A DNA stretch of 37,985 bases from VFZS01 sp964353255 (GTDB lineage: Bacteria; Acidobacteriota; Terriglobia; Bryobacterales; Bryobacteraceae). Below, piece by piece: positions 34,079 through 37,985 of the stretch. The translations under genes were made by a program, and so were the position numbers. The stretch is taken from NCBI GenBank assembly GCA_964353255.1, contig CAYGVJ010000044.1, positions 1-37,985 of the forward strand, in the 5' to 3' direction. How positions within the stretch are numbered: position 1 is the stretch's first letter; every line of letters starts with the position of its first letter. The notes under the pieces are model-generated. The model did no database searches. It saw only the letters and a list, made by a program, of their open reading frames with translations, and was not told where the DNA came from.

Positions 34079-34294
34079 TATCCTTCTCCTCCCGCTGCTG
34101 GCAATGGTAGCTCTTCGCCCGCTTCCGTGCAGCGACTTCAGCCGTTCCTCGCGTCGGGCCTCTCGGCGGGCTATACTAAGTCCAGGTCGAGGTAAAACGG
34201 CTAGAGGCTGGCGCAAAGAAGCCGGTCGCTTCTGGGCGGTGAGCGACCGGCGGGGCGCTCGGTACTACCGGCGGTAGCGGCACAGGAGGCTACG

Positions 34295-34762
34295 ATGGAA
34301 TTGACACCGGAGGATCGCCAGCGCATCTATGCGGAGGAACGAGCACGCCTGGAGGCACAGGATCAACTCAAGGCCGAAAAGAGCGGCCGCAGCTTCGCCG
34401 GTGCCGGTCTGGGTTGCATCGCCCTGATCGTGATGGCGGTTCTGGCGTTCGCATTTTGGTCGAGGGATCAGACGACAGCCGAAAAAGGCCCGCCAGGGGC
34501 GGCACAAAGCGCGACGCCCGGCCAGATCCGAACGATGCGGGCAACCACCATTTGCAGCCCGACTAGGGATGGCCTCAGTCTCGTGGCAAAATGGGCGGCG
34601 AGGGGCGATCGGGAAGAGTACATGCGGGCGGTGATCCGCACCGATTCAGTTGCGGTCGCCGCCGGTACCCGAGTGAAGATCCTGGAGATCGGCGCCTTAG
34701 CTCATCAGATCCGGCTGTTGGACTCGGATCAGGAATGCTGGGTTGCCGACGGGACATTCTGA
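34295..34762 (+). CDS. single-pass membrane protein with C-terminal SH3-like domain
   Basis: 155 residues; AGGAGG lies 6 bases before the ATG. An acidic/basic N-terminal helix (PEDRQRIYAEERARLEAQDQ) precedes one transmembrane helix (GLGCIALIVMAVLAFAFW). The outer part contains a small beta domain (VAVAAGTRVKILEIGALAHQ, IRLLDSDQECWVADGTF) resembling bacterial SH3 modules. Divergent from the 34078-32610 operon. Function unknown. Confidence 0.7.
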   Translation: MELTPEDRQRIYAEERARLEAQDQLKAEKSGRSFAGAGLGCIALIVMAVLAFAFWSRDQTTAEKGPPGAAQSATPGQIRTMRATTICSPTRDGLSLVAKWAARGDREEYMRAVIRTDSVAVAAGTRVKILEIGALAHQIRLLDSDQECWVADGTF

Positions 34763-34970
34763 AAGGGGGGGATTGTGGTAAGGCGGGGCGCTGGCGATGG
34801 CATAGTCGCCACGCGAGGCGCCTGGTGAACCCCCAGCACGCCCCGCCGCCCGCGCGCGAGGACCCGATCCGGTACACCCGCCATCTGAAGACACTCCACC
34901 ATTGGTCGGCCGTCGGCAACGCTTATTCCGACAGGATCAGGCCCGAGACTTCCTGATGGCCGTCGGCTCT

Positions 34971-35315
34971 TCAGGTCGGCCTGGGAATGCGTTTGGGGTG
35001 CGGTCCCGCGTAGTAAACGACGACTCTGCGCGTGGTGGGATCAGGCTTGTAGTAGACACGGTCGCCCCCTGTGACCTCGTACCCCCAGAGACCCCTGTGC
35101 ACCTTTCCTTTCAAGGGATAGACACGACCTGTTTGACGGGTCATCGGGGCACTTCGAAGATCTTCGTAACAGCGCGCTGCATTCCTCGGAGCCCTATTTG
35201 CGAGTTCCTCCCACGCCCGATTCACTCGCTGGTTGTGGGCCACTACGGTCCAGAGGGTTTCAGCCCCACTAGGAATCTCCGCGTCAGCCGGCACGTCCAG
35301 CGGTTCTTCAGGCAC
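34971..35315 (-). CDS. RelE/ParE-like toxin of the island
   Basis: 114 residues. After an acidic N-terminus, the helical NQRVNRAWEELANRAPRNAA and the strand set RVYPLKGKVHRGLWGYEVTG, DRVYYKPDPTTRRVVVYYAG recall the RelE/ParE fold (helices, then antiparallel sheet with basic and Tyr residues). GTG start with GAGGAG 10 bases upstream inside the end of the antitoxin gene. Placement directly after a Phd-like gene supports a toxin role; catalytic residues cannot be identified with confidence. Confidence 0.62.
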   Translation of the reverse strand: MPEEPLDVPADAEIPSGAETLWTVVAHNQRVNRAWEELANRAPRNAARCYEDLRSAPMTRQTGRVYPLKGKVHRGLWGYEVTGGDRVYYKPDPTTRRVVVYYAGPHPKRIPRPT

Positions 35316-35324
35316 AGAACAGAT

Positions 35325-35819
35325 TCACTCCTCTGAAGGTGGCGCCACAGGGCGAGTCAATGGGACCTGTTCACCGGCAGAATTCACGGCCTCCCTCAGA
35401 ACCGGACTACGAGCGGCCCACGCACTCTCCTCCCATTCATGGAGCAGAGCATCGAACTCCTCCCACGTTCGCTCTCCCGTCTGTGCTCGGGTAAACGCAG
35501 TCAGCACCTCGCTGATCATCCTGCGGAGGTCCTCCTCGTCAAAGACCGAGATCCACTCGAAGTCGTGCGTCGGATCGAGAGGACGTCGCTCAAGGAGCCT
35601 CCTGCATGCAGCCTGGAGCAAATCAACCGTGGCCGAAGCATACTCTGAAGCCGCAAGTAGGCGAGCCACAAAGTCCCGGCTCATCAGGGCGAACGCCTCC
35701 TCATTCCGCATGATCGTGACTGGCCCGCGAAGGGCACGATCCAAGACGGCACCCGACTGCCTATTCAGAGTGGTGGCGCTCACAATCTGGTCCCCAAAGA
35801 GGATCGCTGGCGTGGTCAT
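35325..35819 (-). CDS. Phd/YefM-like antitoxin with long C-terminal extension
   Basis: 164 residues from ATG 35819 (preceded by GAGGAG). The N-terminal 55 residues (IVSATTLNRQSGAVLDRALR, GPVTIMRNEEAFALMSRDF) form the Phd/YefM DNA-binding domain. The remaining 110 residues (LLQAACRRLLERRPLDPTHD, SEVLTAFTRAQTGERTWEEF) are helical and unusually long for an antitoxin. The toxin begins nine bases after the stop. A TATAAT promoter overlaps an inverted repeat upstream, consistent with autorepression. Confidence 0.74.
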   Translation of the reverse strand: MTTPAILFGDQIVSATTLNRQSGAVLDRALRGPVTIMRNEEAFALMSRDFVARLLAASEYASATVDLLQAACRRLLERRPLDPTHDFEWISVFDEEDLRRMISEVLTAFTRAQTGERTWEEFDALLHEWEESAWAARSPVLREAVNSAGEQVPLTRPVAPPSEE

Positions 35820-35839
35820 TTTGGGCTCCTCGGCTTCTC

Positions 35840-35887
35840 CGTATATATCTACGTTCAATTATACGTATCGGTTGCCACAAGATGCAA
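35840..35887 (-). promoter_or_regulatory. promoter and operator-like palindrome of the island toxin-antitoxin operon
   Basis: On the minus strand, TTGCAT (35882-35887), an 18-base spacer and TATAAT (35858-35863) form a sigma-70-like promoter. The half-sites CGTATA (35840-35845) and TATACG (35860-35865) form an inverted repeat that overlaps the -10 box, a likely operator for the Phd-type antitoxin. Confidence 0.6.
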
Positions 35888-35914
35888 CTGAAATCTTGAC
35901 GTGGCCCTTGCCCG

Positions 35915-36026
35915 TCAGCGCCTAAGCGCCGAAAAATCAATGAGTTGGGCGAGTTCATGTCTCAACGCATCTGAAATGGTTTGGGCGTCACTGCCCTGGA
36001 CTCCCCGAACCCGGGCCCGGTGCCGC
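35915..36026 (-). pseudogene. truncated 3' end of an unidentified island gene
   Basis: A minus-strand frame ends GSDAQTISDALRHELAQLID followed by FSALRR and a stop at 35915-35917. Its upstream part is cut off where the 282-bp repeat begins at 36027. Protein-like composition suggests the tail of a real gene that lost its 5' part at the junction; it may be the missing recombinase but nothing in the tail proves this. Confidence 0.35.
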
Positions 36027-36340
<314 letters not shown>

Positions 36341-36511
36341 GTGGCGTAGGGGATCGCATTTCGATATTACCACAACCACCCAGGGCGCTGGGGCGGCGGG
36401 CCGTGACCGCCAGCCCCGGGGCAGGGAAACGTTTTCGACCGCCCCCACTTTTTAGGCCAACCTGGGCAGCGCAGTAGTGTAACCTAGTACCAAAGAGGAC
36501 CGGAGAGCCAG

Positions 36512-36931
36512 ATGGCCAAGTTCGTGCTAGGCAAGACCATAGACGCCCGGAAGTTGAACAAGCGAACCGGCATACCCACGGCCGAGCCTTCCGTCACCAT
36601 CCCCTACGGGGCGATCATTGACAGCCTCGCTCCAGATGGGGACGTGGACAAGTTCACGTACCTCGGCGAGCCGTTCCAGTGCCCGCATGACATCATGGCG
36701 GGCGCCCTGCAAGCAGCGCCCGGCGCCCAGAAGCCGGAAGCGGCTCCCCCCGCAGCGAAAGCCGCCAAGCCCGAGGCGGCCGCGGCAGAGCTGCACTGGG
36801 AGACCGTCCCGTCCAGCGAGTTTGAGGTCCGGCGCGCCAAAGTGCCGGGCGGATGGCTGGTGACGGCGGGCGGCGGGGTGACCTTCCTGCCCGACCCGGA
36901 CCACGCCTGGGACGCCGGCTCGCCGGAGTGA
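36512..36931 (+). CDS. hypothetical protein with Ala/Pro-rich linker
   Basis: 139 residues; GGAGAG precedes the ATG. The N-terminal part (GKTIDARKLNKRTGIPTAEP, VTIPYGAIIDSLAPDGDVDK) has a small beta-barrel look, SH3-like. An Ala/Pro/Lys linker follows, then a short C-terminal module (ELHWETVPSSEFEVRRAKVP, GGWLVTAGGGVTFLPDPDHA). No signal peptide. It is placed before the rplM-rpsI operon on the same strand but separated by its own promoter. Function unknown. Confidence 0.75.
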   Translation: MAKFVLGKTIDARKLNKRTGIPTAEPSVTIPYGAIIDSLAPDGDVDKFTYLGEPFQCPHDIMAGALQAAPGAQKPEAAPPAAKAAKPEAAAAELHWETVPSSEFEVRRAKVPGGWLVTAGGGVTFLPDPDHAWDAGSPE

Positions 36932-36970
36932 GCCAGCGGCCCTCGGATTGCCACGCAGGCTGCGGCGGGT

Positions 36971-37000
36971 TTGACAAGCCACGGGCGCCTTCGCTACGCT
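36971..37000 (+). promoter_or_regulatory. probable promoter of the rplM-rpsI operon
   Basis: TTGACA at 36971-36976 and TACGCT at 36995-37000 are separated by 18 bases. The -10 box is imperfect but keeps the key TA and final T. The start of rplM is 37 bases downstream. Confidence 0.5.
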
Positions 37001-37037
37001 GGTATTTTTGCGGATTGAGGAGTCTGCACCCCCGTCC

Positions 37038-37472
37038 ATGAAGACGCTATTCCCGTCCCAGAAGCAGATTACGCGCGCCTGGTATTTGCTGGACGCCGAC
37101 AGGCAAGTGCTGGGCCGGCTGGCCAGCCGGGCCGCCATGCTGCTGATGGGAAAGCACAAACCCACCTACACCCCCTTCCTGGATACGGGGGACCACGTGG
37201 TGGTGGTCAACGCCGCGCGGGTGCGGCTAACCGGACGCAAAGAGGAGCAGAAAGTCTACCGGCGCCACTCGGGGTACCCGGGAGGACTGGCCGAGGTCAG
37301 CGCCAAGAGGCTGCGCGGAACCCGCCCCACCCGACTGGTGTACAACGCCATCGCGGGCATGCTGCCCAAGACCAAACTGGGCAAGCACATGCTCCGCAAG
37401 CTGCGGGTCTACGCCACAGACCGGCACCCACACCAGGCGCAGAACCCGGTTCCGGCGCCGGCGGTGAATTGA
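37038..37472 (+). CDS. rplM: 50S ribosomal protein L13
   Basis: 144 residues from ATG 37038, where the family begins (MKTLFPSQKQITRAWYLLDA). Conserved L13 blocks are LGRLASRAAMLLMGKHKPTY, DHVVVVNAARVRLTGRK, YRRHSGYPGGL and AIAGMLPKTKLGKHMLRKLR. L13 is an early-assembling large-subunit protein and in some bacteria represses its own operon by binding the leader. It is followed 24 bases later by rpsI, the universal order. An earlier in-frame start at 37008 is not family-like. Confidence 0.97.
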   Translation: MKTLFPSQKQITRAWYLLDADRQVLGRLASRAAMLLMGKHKPTYTPFLDTGDHVVVVNAARVRLTGRKEEQKVYRRHSGYPGGLAEVSAKRLRGTRPTRLVYNAIAGMLPKTKLGKHMLRKLRVYATDRHPHQAQNPVPAPAVN

Positions 37473-37496
37473 GTGATAGCTTTGAGAGGACACTAA

Positions 37497-37898
<402 letters not shown>

Positions 37899-37967
37899 TG
37901 GACACATAGCCCGCGCACGCAAATCTCGCTTCGGAAGGCGTGTGAGGCAAGCGATTAAGGAGGCAGT

Positions 37968-37985
37968 TTGCCGTCAATCTCGATG
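37968..37985 (+). CDS. rpsB: 30S ribosomal protein S2, first six codons (partial)
   Basis: After AAGGAGG at 37957-37963 the sequence TTG CCG TCA ATC TCG ATG would read MPSISM, the N-terminus seen in many S2 proteins (MPSISMK.LLEAGVHFGH). The gene order rplM-rpsI-rpsB is common. If correct, rpsB uses TTG as start. Only 18 bases are in the window, so this rests on the ribosome site, six residues and gene order. Confidence 0.6.

Larger units (their letters stand above)
31717..36026. mobile_element. 4.3-kb genomic island inserted at tRNA-Ser(GCT)
   Basis: Bounded by the 282-bp direct repeats, with a broken tRNA at the left and an intact one at the right, the pattern left by site-specific integration at a tRNA anticodon loop. 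Cargo: zinc-ribbon protein, two repeat proteins, two or three small membrane or unknown proteins and a toxin-antitoxin pair. No integrase or recombinase gene was found on either strand, so it is not self-mobile as seen here. Between 31717 and 31900 there is no gene; TTAGCAA, the core sequence, recurs at 31850-31856. Confidence 0.82.

Noticed and set aside
31717..36026. the island as a prophage
   Set aside because: No capsid, terminase, portal, lysis or integrase gene is visible; the repeat proteins alone do not justify the call.

Overview
The window is GC-rich bacterial chromosome, most likely from an acidobacterium of the Bryobacterales/Solibacter type. The markers are a Solibacter-type C-terminal domain (TIGR03437-like) on a secreted glycoside hydrolase, several remnants of the ADOP-type permeases that are expanded in Acidobacteria, a PEP-CTERM protein, a DUF5916-type CBM9/beta-barrel protein, a Tat-exported sulfatase and a secreted pectate lyase. 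The right edge is ordinary housekeeping DNA: rplM, rpsI and the first codons of rpsB, preceded by tRNA-Ser(GCT). Family names were assigned by reading the translations, without database searches.

Layout. 1-4.3 kb: the tail of a MutS-like gene, a sulfatase, a VapBC-type toxin-antitoxin pair, a peptidoglycan-binding/lysozyme-like protein and a PEP-CTERM protein. 4.45-5.90 kb: a complete IS4-family element with 18-bp perfect inverted ends and a 10-bp target duplication; its transposase frame is broken at a C6 run. 6.0-7.9 kb: a remnant of another transposase and a frameshifted phenylacetate-CoA-ligase-like gene. 8.0-14.7 kb: a tightly packed unidirectional operon behind a TTGACA-N18-TATAGT promoter. 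It encodes a membrane-anchored protein, an unknown protein, an MfnB-like TIM barrel, a phospholipase-D-fold protein, a nucleoside-deoxyribosyltransferase-like protein and an FkbM methyltransferase. I know of no described system with this composition. 14.8-17.0 kb: an outer-membrane beta-barrel protein and a pectate lyase.

17.1-26.6 kb is an accessory region. Five copies of the 3' end of an ADOP permease gene, all on the plus strand, alternate with unrelated cassettes: a nuclease-like protein plus hicBA (hicA carries a nonsense codon), a GH26-like hydrolase, an AbiGi-like protein, a RES-domain toxin, and a DUF433/DUF5615 pair followed by an AbiEii-like nucleotidyltransferase.

26.7-31.6 kb: a DUF5916 protein, a secreted M64 peptidase and a PfkB sugar kinase. 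31.4-36.3 kb: a 282-bp near-perfect direct repeat (the pfkB 3' end plus the 3' two-thirds of tRNA-Ser) brackets a 4.3-kb island holding a zinc-ribbon protein, two repeat proteins, small membrane proteins and a toxin-antitoxin module. No integrase is visible. The intact tRNA-Ser lies at the right junction, and the left copy stops in the anticodon loop. Several probable one-base frameshifts in the first 9 kb could be genuine decay or assembly error.
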